A stretch of DNA of 64,000 bases from Marivita sp. GX14005 (GCF_023370775.1 NZ_JAMCCQ010000004.1:248001-312000), one strand, 5' to 3'. Positions 1 to 8,833 are shown, counted from the first letter of the stretch. A program made the numbers and translations. The notes: generated by a model from the sequence alone, not told the origin.

Positions 1-72
1 GCGTTCGGTGCCCCGGAACCGCAGGCTCAGCCGCCGGACATCGAGAAGCGGGGATGTGTCGTTTTCAACCAA
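1..72 (-). CDS. Partial N-terminus of probable ABC transporter ATP-binding protein
   Basis: Only the first ~24 codons would be in the window, running off the left edge on the minus strand. The reading from the TTG at 72 contains LLDVRRLSLRFRGTER, which resembles the first beta strand of ABC ATPases of the oligopeptide type (pattern LLDVRNLSVRF). No Walker motif is in view. The start is uncertain: TTG codons at 72 and 84 are both in frame, neither has a clear Shine-Dalgarno, and a stop closes the frame at 103-105. In high-GC DNA several frames stay open here, so this is an inference from one short motif. Confidence 0.35.
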   Translation of the reverse strand, partial: MVENDTSPLLDVRRLSLRFRGTER

Positions 73-100
73 TAGTCCAACCAATCGTGAATTGGTTGGA
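66..100. promoter_or_regulatory. Perfect 10-bp inverted repeat with a third half-site, probable operator
   Basis: TCCAACCAAT (76-85) and ATTGGTTGGA (91-100) form a perfect inverted repeat around a 5-base spacer. A further direct copy of CAACCAAT lies at 66-73, twelve bases from the copy at 78. The element sits ~110 bases upstream of the HlyD-like gene and next to the proposed divergent gene start. It has no following T-run, so a repressor/activator operator fits better than a terminator. The cognate regulator is not in the window. Confidence 0.5.
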
Positions 101-212
101 CGTTAGGGAAGCCTGAATCGCACGTCAAGGCCGGTTTTGTGACGTGCCGGGCTTTCAGGATTGGCCGGTTTCTGTAAGTTGAGCCGGTGGGATAAGCGAA
201 AAAGAGGGCCAG

Positions 213-1310
213 ATGAGCGATTTGCAGACCGACACGGGAAAGACGCCGCGCAACCCTGCCGGGCCGGTGGCCCTTTTCGTGATCGCGCTGCTCGTGATCG
301 GGGTCGTGCTTTATGCGCTGGCCGACCGTCGCGCGCCGGCCTCCTCGCGTGGGATCGTGTCGGCGCATGTCGTGCAGATCGCGCCGCGCGTGTCGGGCGA
401 GGTGATCGCGGTGCATGTCGAAGATGACGCGCTTGTCGAGGCGGGCGATCCGCTCTTCTCGCTCGATCCGCGCCCGTTCGAGCTGTCCGTGGCGCAGGCG
501 GAAGCGAACCTGACGACGACGGTGCAGAATATCGACGCCTCGGGTGCCTCGCTTCTGGCGGCGCAGGCGGCGGTGACGCAGGCGCGCACCGCACTGGAGA
601 CAACGCGCGCGCAGGCCGAGCGCACCTTGCGGCTCGAGGAACGCGGCATCGCGTCTTCAGCGCAGGGCGATACCGCGCGCCAGCAGGTCGCGGAGGCCGA
701 GGCGCGGCTGGCGACGGCGGAGGCGAATCTGGAAAGCGCGCGCAAGCAGCTTGGCGCGCAGGGCGAGGATAACCCGGCCATCGAGGCCGCGCAGACGCAG
801 CTGGAGCGTGCGCAATACGATCTGGCGTCCACCACCGTCACCGCGCCGCATCGCGGGGTGGTCACGAATGTCATGTTGTCCGAAGGCCAGTTCCTCGGGG
901 CGGGGCAGGCGGCGCTGACCTTCATCGACGCCGATGCCGCGTGGGTTACCGTCGATCTGCGCGAGAACCAGTTGCAGCTGGTCGAGCCGGGCGATCCGGT
1001 GAAACTTCTATTCGATGCCGCGCCGGGCCGGATTTACGACGGGCGCGTGCAGAGCATCGCCTGGGGCATCAATCCGGGTCGCAATGTGCAGGGCGGGCTG
1101 GTGGTGAACCAGCCGACGAACCGCTGGTTCGAGCCGGCGCGGCGGATTCCCGTCAGGGTCGAGCTGGCCGGCGGGCTGGATGCGTGGCCGGAGCAGGCGC
1201 GCGTCGGCGGCAAGGTTCACGCGCTCATCCTCGCGGGCGGCGGCGGGCCGATCGCGTGGATCGGGCAGGCGCTGCAACGGCTGCGCGCCTACACCAGTTT
1301 CCTGCATTAG
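213..1310 (+). CDS. HlyD/EmrA-family periplasmic adaptor (membrane fusion protein)
   Basis: A 365-residue membrane fusion protein. One N-terminal membrane anchor (about residues 19-38) is followed by a biotinyl-lipoyl-like half motif (VSAHVVQIAPRVSGEVIAV), a long alanine/glutamine-rich alpha-helical hairpin (about 90-195), the second lipoyl half (TVTAPHRGVVTNVMLSEGQ) and a beta-barrel region. The family links an inner-membrane transporter to an outer-membrane channel for efflux. An AGAGGG-type ribosome site precedes the ATG. The gene lies 9 bases before a DUF2955/FUSC-like membrane gene, the AaeA-AaeB/YibH-type arrangement, so aromatic-acid or similar efflux is the likely job. The substrate is not deducible. 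Confidence 0.85.
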   Translation: MSDLQTDTGKTPRNPAGPVALFVIALLVIGVVLYALADRRAPASSRGIVSAHVVQIAPRVSGEVIAVHVEDDALVEAGDPLFSLDPRPFELSVAQAEANLTTTVQNIDASGASLLAAQAAVTQARTALETTRAQAERTLRLEERGIASSAQGDTARQQVAEAEARLATAEANLESARKQLGAQGEDNPAIEAAQTQLERAQYDLASTTVTAPHRGVVTNVMLSEGQFLGAGQAALTFIDADAAWVTVDLRENQLQLVEPGDPVKLLFDAAPGRIYDGRVQSIAWGINPGRNVQGGLVVNQPTNRWFEPARRIPVRVELAGGLDAWPEQARVGGKVHALILAGGGGPIAWIGQALQRLRAYTSFLH

Positions 1311-1319
1311 GGCCGCGCC

Positions 1320-2354
1320 ATGTATGTCACGCCGCGCCCCAGCCCTGTTGACGATCCGCTCTATGCGATGCGGCTCGGTCTGACCGGGACGCTGGCCTAT
1401 CTGGCGATCCCGATCCTCAACCCGGCGCTGCCGCCGATCATCGCTGCGCTGCCCGTGGGTCTGATCGCGGCGCAGCGCAAGGCGTTCAACCCGGCCAAGA
1501 TGATCGCCGCGCCCATCGTGATGATCGTGTTGACGGCGCTCATGACCTGGCTGGTCGAGCAGATGCGCCCGATGCCCGCCGTCTATGTCGGGGCGATGTG
1601 GCTGATCTATTTCATGGCCTTCCGCGAGATCCTGCGCACCGGCGCGCCGCTGGGGATGCTCATCATCATCGTGGCGGTGCTGATGTCGGTGATGGGAATG
1701 CATGGCAGCGCCACGGTCGAGGCGATGCGCGACAATTTCATGATGGCCGCCATCGTCGCTTTCGTGGTGGGGCCGATCGTCTATCTGGTGTTGCCCGCGC
1801 GCACGGCGGAGAAGCACATCGATGAGCCTGTGCCGAGCCCCGGCAACATCAATATCGGCGCGGGCATCCGTGCCAGCGTGCTGCTATTGCTGAGCTTCTG
1901 GCTTTATGCCGTGATGCAGCCGGCTGACATGATGATGGCGATGGTGGCCGCGATGGTGATCGTCTTTCCCACCCGCACCCGCGTCTGGGACGAGGCGATG
2001 CAGCGCGTCCGCGCCACCTTCTACGGCGTCGGAATCGCGGCGCTGATCCTCTTTGCCTTCACCTTTTCGCAACATCTGCTGCCGGTGCTTTGCATGCTCT
2101 TTCTGGCGGGCCTCTATCTGGGGCAGAAGATGTTTTACGGCCGCCATCCCAGCATGGTCTATCAATACGCCTATTCGGTGGTCCTGTCGCTCGTCGCCGG
2201 CGCGCTGTCGACGCAGGATGCGGCCTATTCCAGCTTCACCCGCATCGCATTGACCATTGCCGGGGCATTTTCCGCCGCCGCGCTGGTGGCATTGCTCGAT
2301 CTGTGGACGCGCTGGTTCGAGGCGCATGAAACGCAAAACGCCCCGGCCGTGTAA
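1320..2354 (+). CDS. DUF2955/FUSC-like inner-membrane protein, partner of the HlyD adaptor
   Basis: A 344-residue, strongly hydrophobic protein with about ten predicted membrane segments in two blocks (residues ~15-160 and ~180-330) separated by a short polar linker, as in DUF2955 and the FUSC/AaeB superfamily of efflux proteins. It follows the adaptor gene by 9 bases and is certainly co-transcribed. Its stop codon lies inside the hairpin that ends the convergent permease gene. The call rests on fold-like layout and context rather than a signature motif. Efflux of organic acids is the best guess. Confidence 0.7.
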   Translation: MYVTPRPSPVDDPLYAMRLGLTGTLAYLAIPILNPALPPIIAALPVGLIAAQRKAFNPAKMIAAPIVMIVLTALMTWLVEQMRPMPAVYVGAMWLIYFMAFREILRTGAPLGMLIIIVAVLMSVMGMHGSATVEAMRDNFMMAAIVAFVVGPIVYLVLPARTAEKHIDEPVPSPGNINIGAGIRASVLLLLSFWLYAVMQPADMMMAMVAAMVIVFPTRTRVWDEAMQRVRATFYGVGIAALILFAFTFSQHLLPVLCMLFLAGLYLGQKMFYGRHPSMVYQYAYSVVLSLVAGALSTQDAAYSSFTRIALTIAGAFSAAALVALLDLWTRWFEAHETQNAPAV

Positions 2355-2363
2355 GCCGGGGCG
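2339..2363 (-). terminator. Rho-independent terminator of the urate/xanthine permease gene
   Basis: CGCCCCGGC (2339-2347) pairs perfectly with GCCGGGGCG (2355-2363) around a 7-base loop. On the minus strand the stem is followed by TTTTGCGTTT, a usable U-tract, about 26 bases after the permease stop. It overlaps the end of the converging FUSC-like gene. Confidence 0.7.
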
Positions 2364-2389
2364 CTCGCATGTGTCAGGCAATGGCTGGC

Positions 2390-3892
2390 TCAGTGGCCGC
2401 CATCGGATTGCTCCGCCGCGTGACGCAGCTCTTCCTCGCTCATCTCCCGCGCGCCGTTGAACACGATGTTCAGCGCCACGGCAGAGATCGCGGCGAGCAG
2501 GATGCCGGAGTCGATCAACGGCTCGATGGCATGCGGCAGGTGCATGGAGAAGCGCGGCGCGATCAGCGGGATCATCCCCATGCCGAGCGAGATCGCCACG
2601 ATCAGACCGTTGAAGCGGTTGGTCTTGAAATCCACCGCACCGAGGATGCGCACGCCCGTCGCGGCGACCATGCCGAACATCACCAGACCCGCGCCGCCCA
2701 GAACAGCGACCGGGAGCGCTTCGACCAGCGCGCCCATTTTCGGCACGAGGCCCAGCACGATCATGATCGCGCCGCCCGCGACGCAGACATAGCGGCTGCG
2801 GATGCCGGTGACGCCGACAAGGCCGACGTTCTGGCTGAACGAGGTATAGGGAAAGGTGTTGAACAGACCGCCGATCACCGTGCCCAGACCATCGGTGCGC
2901 AGACCGGCGGAGAGCGACGGGCGCTCGACCTTCTTTTCGCACATCTCGCTGAGGGCGAGGAACATGCCGGTGGATTCGATCATCACGACGATCATCACCA
3001 GCGTCATGGTCAGGATCATGATCGGATCGAAGATCGGCACGCCCCAGCGCAGCGGCGTGATAAAGGCGAACCACGAGGCCGTGCCGACATGGTCGAAATG
3101 CATCACGCCCATGATCGCGGCCAGCACGCCGCCGACGACAATGCCGCAAAGCACCGAGATATTGGCCAGAAAGCCGGTGAAGAACTTCATGATCAGGATG
3201 ATCGTGAGCAGCACGATGCCCGAGATCGCCATGTTCTTGACGGTGGCGTAATTCTCGTTCTCGAGCGTGGGCGCAACGCTCAGCCCGCGCGGCACTTCGG
3301 GAACGACACCGCCGCCGAGCGCCTTGACCTGATCGAGCCATTCGGCATGGGCCGGGTCCACCACGGTCGGCGCGGTCGGGCCGACGGGCAGGCCGAAGAT
3401 CCAGTTGATGCCGACGCGCATGAGCGTCACGCCGATCACGAGGATGATCGTGCCGGTCACGACGGGCGGAAAGAAGCGCAGCATCCGGCTGACGATGGGG
3501 GCGATGAGCATGGCGATGATGCCTGCGCCGATGATCGCGCCGAAGATCATCCGCGCGCCTTCAAGGCCGGGGTTGGACGCCGCGATCGACACCATCGGTC
3601 CGACGGAGGCGAAGGTCACGCCCATCATCACCGGCAGCTTGATGCCGAACCATTTGGACATGCCGAGCGACTGGATCATCGTCACGATGCCGCAAACGAA
3701 AAGGTCGGCCGAAATCAGGAACGCAACCTGTTCAGGGTTGAGGCCCAGAACACGGCCGACGATGAGAGGCACCGCGATGGCGCCGGCATACATCACCAGG
3801 ACGTGCTGCAGCCCGAGGGTAAACAGCCGTGCCGGTGGCAGTATTTCATCGACGGAATGTCGGGTTTTTACGTTGGTTGTTGCAGTTGTCAT
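2390..3892 (-). CDS. NCS2-family uric acid/xanthine permease
   Basis: A 500-residue, 12-14-segment nucleobase:cation symporter-2 transporter that takes purines (urate or xanthine) across the inner membrane with protons or sodium. The family signature QNVGLVGVTGIRSRYV, containing the QN-x-G-x4-TG core, is present near residues 310-325, and the N-terminal half has the VPLIVG region typical of UraA/UapA-type carriers. Length is normal. A strong AGGAGG site precedes the ATG. It lies in the same region as a ureidoglycine aminohydrolase and an amide/urea channel, which favours urate/xanthine over uracil as substrate; this is inference. Confidence 0.88.
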   Translation of the reverse strand: MTTATTNVKTRHSVDEILPPARLFTLGLQHVLVMYAGAIAVPLIVGRVLGLNPEQVAFLISADLFVCGIVTMIQSLGMSKWFGIKLPVMMGVTFASVGPMVSIAASNPGLEGARMIFGAIIGAGIIAMLIAPIVSRMLRFFPPVVTGTIILVIGVTLMRVGINWIFGLPVGPTAPTVVDPAHAEWLDQVKALGGGVVPEVPRGLSVAPTLENENYATVKNMAISGIVLLTIILIMKFFTGFLANISVLCGIVVGGVLAAIMGVMHFDHVGTASWFAFITPLRWGVPIFDPIMILTMTLVMIVVMIESTGMFLALSEMCEKKVERPSLSAGLRTDGLGTVIGGLFNTFPYTSFSQNVGLVGVTGIRSRYVCVAGGAIMIVLGLVPKMGALVEALPVAVLGGAGLVMFGMVAATGVRILGAVDFKTNRFNGLIVAISLGMGMIPLIAPRFSMHLPHAIEPLIDSGILLAAISAVALNIVFNGAREMSEEELRHAAEQSDGGH

Positions 3893-3950
3893 TCAATAAG
3901 TCCTCCTCCTCGAGGCCCGGATTGACGCTCCGGAATGGCGGGTTGTTGGT

Positions 3951-3974
3951 GGCGGGCAGGGGGAGCCGCCCGCC
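3951..3974 (-). terminator. GC-rich hairpin downstream of malic enzyme, weak terminator candidate
   Basis: GGCGGGC (3951-3957) pairs with GCCCGCC (3968-3974), 12 bases after the malic enzyme stop codon on the minus strand. There is no U-tract on that strand, so it may only pause or stabilise the mRNA. Confidence 0.3.
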
Positions 3975-3985
3975 GGATTTTCGTG

Positions 3986-6265
3986 TCAGCCGTAGCTGGA
4001 GACATCCGAGCCGGCGAGCGCCGCGATGTTCAGAAGTCCGCGTGGTGTGACGCCGGGGGTGACGATATGGGCCTTGTTGCCCATGCCCATCAGGATCGGG
4101 CCGACTTCCAGCCCGCCCGCGGCGCATTTCAGAAGGTTCCGCGCCGCACCGGCGGCATCGGTATTGGCGTAGACGAGCACATTTGCGCGCCCCTCCAGCC
4201 GGTTGTTCGGCAACAGCCTCTCGCGCAGGTCCGGATCGAGCGCGGCATCGGTGTGCATTTCGCCCTCGTATTGAAAGTTGCGCGTTTCGCTATCGAGGAT
4301 GTCCAGCGCCCCGCGCATGACCTGACCGGATTTGCAGGCGTTGTTGCCGAATTGCGAGCCCGAGCAGAGCCCGATCTTCGGATCGAGACCGAAACGCCGG
4401 ACATGCCGCGCGGCGGCGATCACCGTCGCGGCCAGGCTCTCGGCGGTCTGCTCGATATTGACATGCGTGTCCGCGACGAAAAGAGGGCCTTCGTCGAGGA
4501 TCATCAGCGAGAGCGCGGCAACCGGCGTTTCGGTCTTCGTCTCCAGCATCTGGCGGACATAGTTCAGATGCCAGTGATACTGGCCCACGGTGCCGCAGAT
4601 CAGGCTATCGGCATCGCCGCGATGCACCATGACCGATGCAATCGCGGTGGTGTTGGTGCGCAGCACCGCCTTGGCCAGATCGGGGGTGACGCCGCGGCGC
4701 TGCATCTGCGCGTGATAGCTCTGCCAATACTCGCGATACCGCTCGTCGCTTTCGGGGTTCACCACTTCGAAATCGCGCCCCGGCTGAATCGACAGCCCCT
4801 CGCGGTCGAGCCGCTGGCGGATCACGTCGGGGCGTCCGACGAGGATGGGCGTATCGCTCGATTCCTCGATCATCGCCTGCGCGGCGCGCAGCACGCGCTC
4901 GTCCTCGCCCTCGGCAAAGACGATGCGGCGCTTGGACTGGCGGGCCGCGTCATAGACGCCCCGCATGATGAGCGAGGATTTGAACACCTGCGCTTCGAGG
5001 CTCTGGCGATAGGCGTCGAGATCGATCTGCCGGCCAGCCGCGCCGGAGTCCATCGCCGCGCGCGCCACCGCGACCGCGATGGTCGGCAAGAGGCGCGGAT
5101 CGAAGGGGCGGGGGATCAGGTAGTCCGGGCCGAAAGTCAGCCGCTCGCCCTTGTAGGCCTCGCCGACCTCGGCGCTGGTGGTCTGACGGGCCAGCGCCGC
5201 GATCGCCTCGACACAGGCGAGCTTCATCTCGTCGTTGATGTCCTTGGCCTCGACATCCAGCGCCCCGCGGAAGATGAACGGAAAGCACAGCACGTTGTTG
5301 ACCTGATTTGGATAATCGCTGCGCCCCGTGGCGATCATCGCGCCGGGGGATGCCTCGCGCGCAAGATCGGGCATGATCTCGGGCACGGGATTTGCCAGCG
5401 CGAAGATGATCGGGTTCTCGGCCATGTTGCGCACGCTCTCGGGTTTGAGCAGGCCGGGGCCGGACAGGCCGAGGAACATATCGGCGCCGTTCAGCGCCTC
5501 GGTGATGGTCAGATCCTTGTCGGCATTGGCAAAGAACATCTGTTCGGCGCAAAGATCGGTGCGGCCCGGATGCAGAACGCCGTCCTTGTCGAAGATGGCG
5601 ATGTTTTCGGCCGGAACGCCCATCTTGTGCAGCATCGTGTGGCAGGCCACGCCGGCCGCACCTGCGCCCATGCCGACGACGCGGATATCCTGCGGTTTCT
5701 TGCCGGCGATGCGCAGCGCGTTCGTGGCGGCGGCGGCGACCACGATGGCGGTGCCGTGCTGATCGTCGTGAAAGACCGGGATGTTCATCTTCTCGCGGCA
5801 ATAGCGCTCCACGATGAAGCAATCGGGCGCCTTGATGTCCTCAAGGTTCACCGCGCCGAATGTGGGCTCAAGGCGGCACACCACCTTTGCCAGTTCCTCG
5901 GGGTCCAGTTCATCGACCTCGATGTCGAAGCAATCGATCCCGGCGAATTTCTTGAAGAGGACGGCCTTGCCCTCCATCACCGGCTTGGAGGCCGCTGCGC
6001 CGATATTGCCGAGCCCCAGGACGGCCGTGCCGTTGGTGATGACGGCGACGAGGTTGCGCTTGGCGGTGTAGCGGGTGATCGCCGCCGGATCGGCCGCGAT
6101 TTCGGTGCAGGCTTCGGCCACGCCGGGGCTGTAGGCGCGGGCCAGATCGCGGCCCGTTGCCATCGGCTTGGTCGGCCGGATCTCCAGCTTTCCGGGGCGT
6201 GGAAATTCGTGATAGTTCAACGCCGCCTGTCGTTCGGTTTCTTTCTTTCCGTCATCGAGGGCCAT
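3986..6265 (-). CDS. maeB: NADP-dependent malic enzyme, MaeB-type with phosphotransacetylase-like C-domain
   Basis: A 759-residue fusion typical of MaeB. The N-terminal ~430 residues are the malic enzyme (malic domain with DDQHGTAIVVAAAATNAL near residue 165 and a Rossmann VVGMGAGAAG motif near 195). The C-terminal ~320 residues resemble phosphotransacetylase, which in this family acts as a regulatory rather than catalytic domain. It oxidatively decarboxylates malate to pyruvate with NADPH formation in the cytosol. The start is supported by GAGGAGGAGG just upstream. Next to the beta-hydroxyaspartate cycle, whose product is oxaloacetate, it would supply pyruvate/acetyl-CoA and NADPH from C2 substrates. 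Confidence 0.93.
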   Translation of the reverse strand: MALDDGKKETERQAALNYHEFPRPGKLEIRPTKPMATGRDLARAYSPGVAEACTEIAADPAAITRYTAKRNLVAVITNGTAVLGLGNIGAAASKPVMEGKAVLFKKFAGIDCFDIEVDELDPEELAKVVCRLEPTFGAVNLEDIKAPDCFIVERYCREKMNIPVFHDDQHGTAIVVAAAATNALRIAGKKPQDIRVVGMGAGAAGVACHTMLHKMGVPAENIAIFDKDGVLHPGRTDLCAEQMFFANADKDLTITEALNGADMFLGLSGPGLLKPESVRNMAENPIIFALANPVPEIMPDLAREASPGAMIATGRSDYPNQVNNVLCFPFIFRGALDVEAKDINDEMKLACVEAIAALARQTTSAEVGEAYKGERLTFGPDYLIPRPFDPRLLPTIAVAVARAAMDSGAAGRQIDLDAYRQSLEAQVFKSSLIMRGVYDAARQSKRRIVFAEGEDERVLRAAQAMIEESSDTPILVGRPDVIRQRLDREGLSIQPGRDFEVVNPESDERYREYWQSYHAQMQRRGVTPDLAKAVLRTNTTAIASVMVHRGDADSLICGTVGQYHWHLNYVRQMLETKTETPVAALSLMILDEGPLFVADTHVNIEQTAESLAATVIAAARHVRRFGLDPKIGLCSGSQFGNNACKSGQVMRGALDILDSETRNFQYEGEMHTDAALDPDLRERLLPNNRLEGRANVLVYANTDAAGAARNLLKCAAGGLEVGPILMGMGNKAHIVTPGVTPRGLLNIAALAGSDVSSYG

Positions 6266-6281
6266 GACGTCCTCCTCCTCG

Positions 6282-7295
6282 TTAAGGCCGTCCGGCGAGC
6301 CGCCGGGCCATTTCGATCATACGGGCCGAAAAGCCCCATTCATTGTCATACCAGCCGAACACGCGCAGCTGCTTGTGGCCGACGATCCTTGTCTCGCGCA
6401 GCGCGATCACCAGCGATTCCGGCCGCGCGCGCATGTCGGTGGACACGTTCGGCTCGTCGCTGAGCCCGATCAGGTGGCAATCCTGAAACGCCTCGCGGAT
6501 GAATTCGTCGAGCCGCTCGTCGGGGGATTCGGAGATCTGGAACACCGCGTCGATGGCCGAGACCGACAGCACCGGCACCCGCACGGCCGCGACGCTGAGG
6601 CGGCCCTGAAACTCGGGCAGGATCTCGATCGTCTCGCTGGCGGCGCTGGTGGTCGTCGGCACGATGGACACCGCGGCGGCGCGGCTGCGTTCGAGATTGG
6701 GGCCGGGTTTGTCGACGGTCGGCTGGCTGCCGGTGTAGCAATGCACGGTGGTGATATGCGCGCGCTCCACTCCCAGCCCCAGATCGATGCTGCGCAGAAG
6801 CGGCACGATGGCATTGGTTGTGCAGGAGGAGTTCGACACGATGCGCGCGCCGCCGATCTCGTGATCGTTCGCGCCCATCACGATGGTCGCCTCGGCCGCC
6901 TTGGACGGGCCGGAAATCAGCACGCGGCGCGCCCCGGCATCGAGCCCGGCGCTGGCGATGTCATGCGTCTTGGCCCGCCCGGTGCATTCCAGCACCACAT
7001 CCACATCGCGCAGATCGGCACCCCGCAGATCGGCACCCCGCAGATCGGCGCGGTGCCAGAACGGGATCGCCCGCCCGGCGACGTTCAGCACCTCGCGCCC
7101 GGTGGTGACGGTGCCGGGAAAGGGGCCGAAGGCGCTGTCGTAGCGGAAGAGATAGGCGCAGCTGTCGAGCGGCGCGATATCGTTGATCGCGGCGATCTCG
7201 ATATCGGCATGAGCGGGATCGGTCGCCAGTTGGCGCAGCACCGTGCGCCCGATGCGGCCAAAGCCGTTGATGGCGATGCGGATGGGCCGGGTCAT
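6282..7295 (-). CDS. Glyceraldehyde-3-phosphate dehydrogenase family protein, divergent
   Basis: A 337-residue dehydrogenase with the NAD fold at the N-terminus (GFGRIGRTVL), NDI favouring NAD, the catalytic Cys158 in SNSSCTTN, and the C-terminal WYDNEWGFS signature. It reversibly converts glyceraldehyde-3-phosphate to 1,3-bisphosphoglycerate. Several positions differ from the standard enzyme (HCYTGSQPTVD, PTTTSASETIEILPEFQ), partly recalling erythrose-4-phosphate dehydrogenase, so a specialised paralogue is possible. Residues 83-97 are three tandem ADLR(G/D) units encoded by a 15-base repeat, inserted just before the DVDVVLECTG strand. Its ATG overlaps the preceding membrane gene by four bases, indicating translational coupling. 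Confidence 0.85.
   Translation of the reverse strand: MTRPIRIAINGFGRIGRTVLRQLATDPAHADIEIAAINDIAPLDSCAYLFRYDSAFGPFPGTVTTGREVLNVAGRAIPFWHRADLRGADLRGADLRDVDVVLECTGRAKTHDIASAGLDAGARRVLISGPSKAAEATIVMGANDHEIGGARIVSNSSCTTNAIVPLLRSIDLGLGVERAHITTVHCYTGSQPTVDKPGPNLERSRAAAVSIVPTTTSAASETIEILPEFQGRLSVAAVRVPVLSVSAIDAVFQISESPDERLDEFIREAFQDCHLIGLSDEPNVSTDMRARPESLVIALRETRIVGHKQLRVFGWYDNEWGFSARMIEMARRLAGRP
7009..7053. repeat. 15-base tandem repeat (about 3 copies) inside the GAPDH-family gene
   Basis: The unit CGCAGATCGGCACCC is exact at 7009-7023 and 7024-7038, and the third copy matches until 7049. Being a multiple of three, it keeps the frame and encodes ADLRG repeats. Confidence 0.9.
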
Positions 7296-7804
7296 AGCAC
7301 CGCTCCGTTCAGTAGGAACATGGCCGGAAGCCACGCCGTCAGGATACCGCTGGCCAGGGTCGCCAATGCGGTGGGCCGCTCGGGCACCCATTTGGGCACC
7401 AGCGTGAGGAAGAACAAAAGCCAAAGCGCAGACCATGCCAGCCAGCACAGGCCCAGCCAGAGCTGCATCGCGGTTTGCGCCGATGCCAGTGTCTGCACCG
7501 CTTCGGGCAGGACGGAGATGGCGACGAAGAGGCTGAACCAGCCCAGCCCGCGCCCGTCGGCCCCGTTCATCCGGTTCACGGCGACCCAAAGGTATGTGAC
7601 GGTGAACAGAAGCGTCAGCGCGACCGAGCGGATGTCGGACGCGGTTTCCGCCCGGATCAGGGTGACGAGCGCGACGCAGCCGGTCACGGTGGCGGTAACA
7701 AGGTTGATGACGATGATCTCGCGATCCGCGATGCGGCCTGTCATCCAAAGCCCGTTGAGCACCAGAACGGCGCCGACGAACAGGAGGGAAAGCGGTAGCA
7801 TCAT
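7292..7804 (-). CDS. AmiS/UreI-like amide/urea channel family membrane protein
   Basis: A 170-residue protein with six or seven membrane helices. The N-terminal LFVGAVLVLNGLWMTGRI followed by an Asn-containing second helix and an LLFTVTYLWV segment matches the layout of the AmiS/UreI family, which passes urea or short-chain amides across the inner membrane. The stop overlaps the GAPDH start (ATGA), so the two genes are coupled. Purine breakdown in this neighbourhood would release urea, consistent with a urea channel. No urease or amidase is in the window, so the substrate is inferred. Confidence 0.6.
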   Translation of the reverse strand: MMLPLSLLFVGAVLVLNGLWMTGRIADREIIVINLVTATVTGCVALVTLIRAETASDIRSVALTLLFTVTYLWVAVNRMNGADGRGLGWFSLFVAISVLPEAVQTLASAQTAMQLWLGLCWLAWSALWLLFFLTLVPKWVPERPTALATLASGILTAWLPAMFLLNGAVL

Positions 7805-7834
7805 CTCGGGTTACATTCCAAATGCGGTGAGGCG

Positions 7835-7857
7835 GCCCGGCGATGTTCGCGCCGGGC
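7835..7857 (-). terminator. Hairpin between bhcD and the AmiS-like gene
   Basis: GCCCGGCG (7835-7842) pairs perfectly with CGCCGGGC (7850-7857), 10 bases after the bhcD stop. There is no clear U-tract on the minus strand. It may be a weak terminator or a processing/stability element ending the bhc operon. Confidence 0.35.
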
Positions 7858-7867
7858 GGCGGGGTGT

Positions 7868-8833
7868 TCAGAAATCCACCTCGATCGCGATGCCCTTCTG
7901 CACCGCCAGGTCGACGACCGAAGCCGCGACCGCGAGGTCTTGCAGGCCGACGCCGGTGCCGTCGAACAGGGTGATCTGGTCGTCGGACGTGCGCCCCTTG
8001 TGGGTGCCGTTGATGACAGCGCCAAGCTGGGCGATGTCGGCTTCCTTTATCAGACCTTGCTCGATCGCGTGCTGCGCCTCGCCGATGGAGATCGACTGCG
8101 CGACCTCGTCGGTGAAGACAGCGGCGCGGGCCAGGAGGTCGGCCTCCACTTCCTGCTTGCCCTTGGTGTCGGTGCCCATGCAGGCGACATGCGTGCCGGG
8201 CGCGACGTGATCGGCCATCAGCGAGGGCGCGAAGGCGGACGTGATCGAGATGATGACATCGGCCTCCTGCATCCCGTCCAGCTCGACCGCCTCGAAGGGC
8301 AGGCCGGCCTCGGCGGCGACCTTCTCGATATTGGGCAGCATCTCGGGGTGATAGTTCCAGCCGATGACCTTCTCGAAATCGCGCTGCTCCAACGCGGCGC
8401 GAAGCTGGAACGTGGCCTGATGGCCCGCGCCGATCATGCCGATCACCTTGGCATCCTTGCGGGCCAGATGCTTGATTGACACGGACGATGCGGCGGCGGT
8501 GCGCAGCGCGGTCAGGAGGTTGCCGCCGACCATCGCCTTGGCGCGGCCGGTGTCGGGATCGAACAGGAACACGGTGGACTGATGGTTGATCAGATCGCGC
8601 TTTTCGAGGTTGTTGGGCCAGTAGCCCCCTGCCTTGAGCCCCAGCGTCAGACCGGCGCGGTCGAACCCGCCCTTGAAGCCGTAGAGCGCGTCTTCGTGGC
8701 CGATGGCCTCGCGCACGACGGGGAAGTTGTAGGCATCGCCCGCGGCCATCGCGGCGAACACTTTTTCCACCGCGTCAAACGCGGCTTCGCGGGTCATCAG
8801 ATCGGCGATCTCGCGCTCGGGGACTATCAGCAT
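7868..8833 (-). CDS. bhcD: Iminosuccinate reductase (beta-hydroxyaspartate cycle)
   Basis: A 321-residue member of the ornithine cyclodeaminase/mu-crystallin family, with a Rossmann NAD(P) site near residues 130-145 (VIGMIGAGHQATFQLRA). In the beta-hydroxyaspartate cycle this family member reduces iminosuccinate to L-aspartate with NADH, regenerating the amino donor for BhcA. The identification rests on family plus its place as last gene of a bhcA-B-C-D operon with divergent bhcR. The ATG at 8833 has GGGAGAG at the right distance; a longer reading to 8893 lacks a good site. Two GC-rich hairpins separate it from bhcC, so it may be expressed at a different level. Confidence 0.93.
   Translation of the reverse strand: MLIVPEREIADLMTREAAFDAVEKVFAAMAAGDAYNFPVVREAIGHEDALYGFKGGFDRAGLTLGLKAGGYWPNNLEKRDLINHQSTVFLFDPDTGRAKAMVGGNLLTALRTAAASSVSIKHLARKDAKVIGMIGAGHQATFQLRAALEQRDFEKVIGWNYHPEMLPNIEKVAAEAGLPFEAVELDGMQEADVIISITSAFAPSLMADHVAPGTHVACMGTDTKGKQEVEADLLARAAVFTDEVAQSISIGEAQHAIEQGLIKEADIAQLGAVINGTHKGRTSDDQITLFDGTGVGLQDLAVAASVVDLAVQKGIAIEVDF

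Noticed and set aside
3935-6463. Very long open frame on the plus strand opposite the malic enzyme
   Set aside because: It is antisense to maeB, His/Arg-rich with no domain, and results from GC-rich codon bias.
6281-7748. N-terminal extension of the GAPDH gene into the AmiS-like gene
   Set aside because: The standard GAPDH N-terminus begins at the ATG at 7295 and the upstream part is the AmiS-like gene in another frame.
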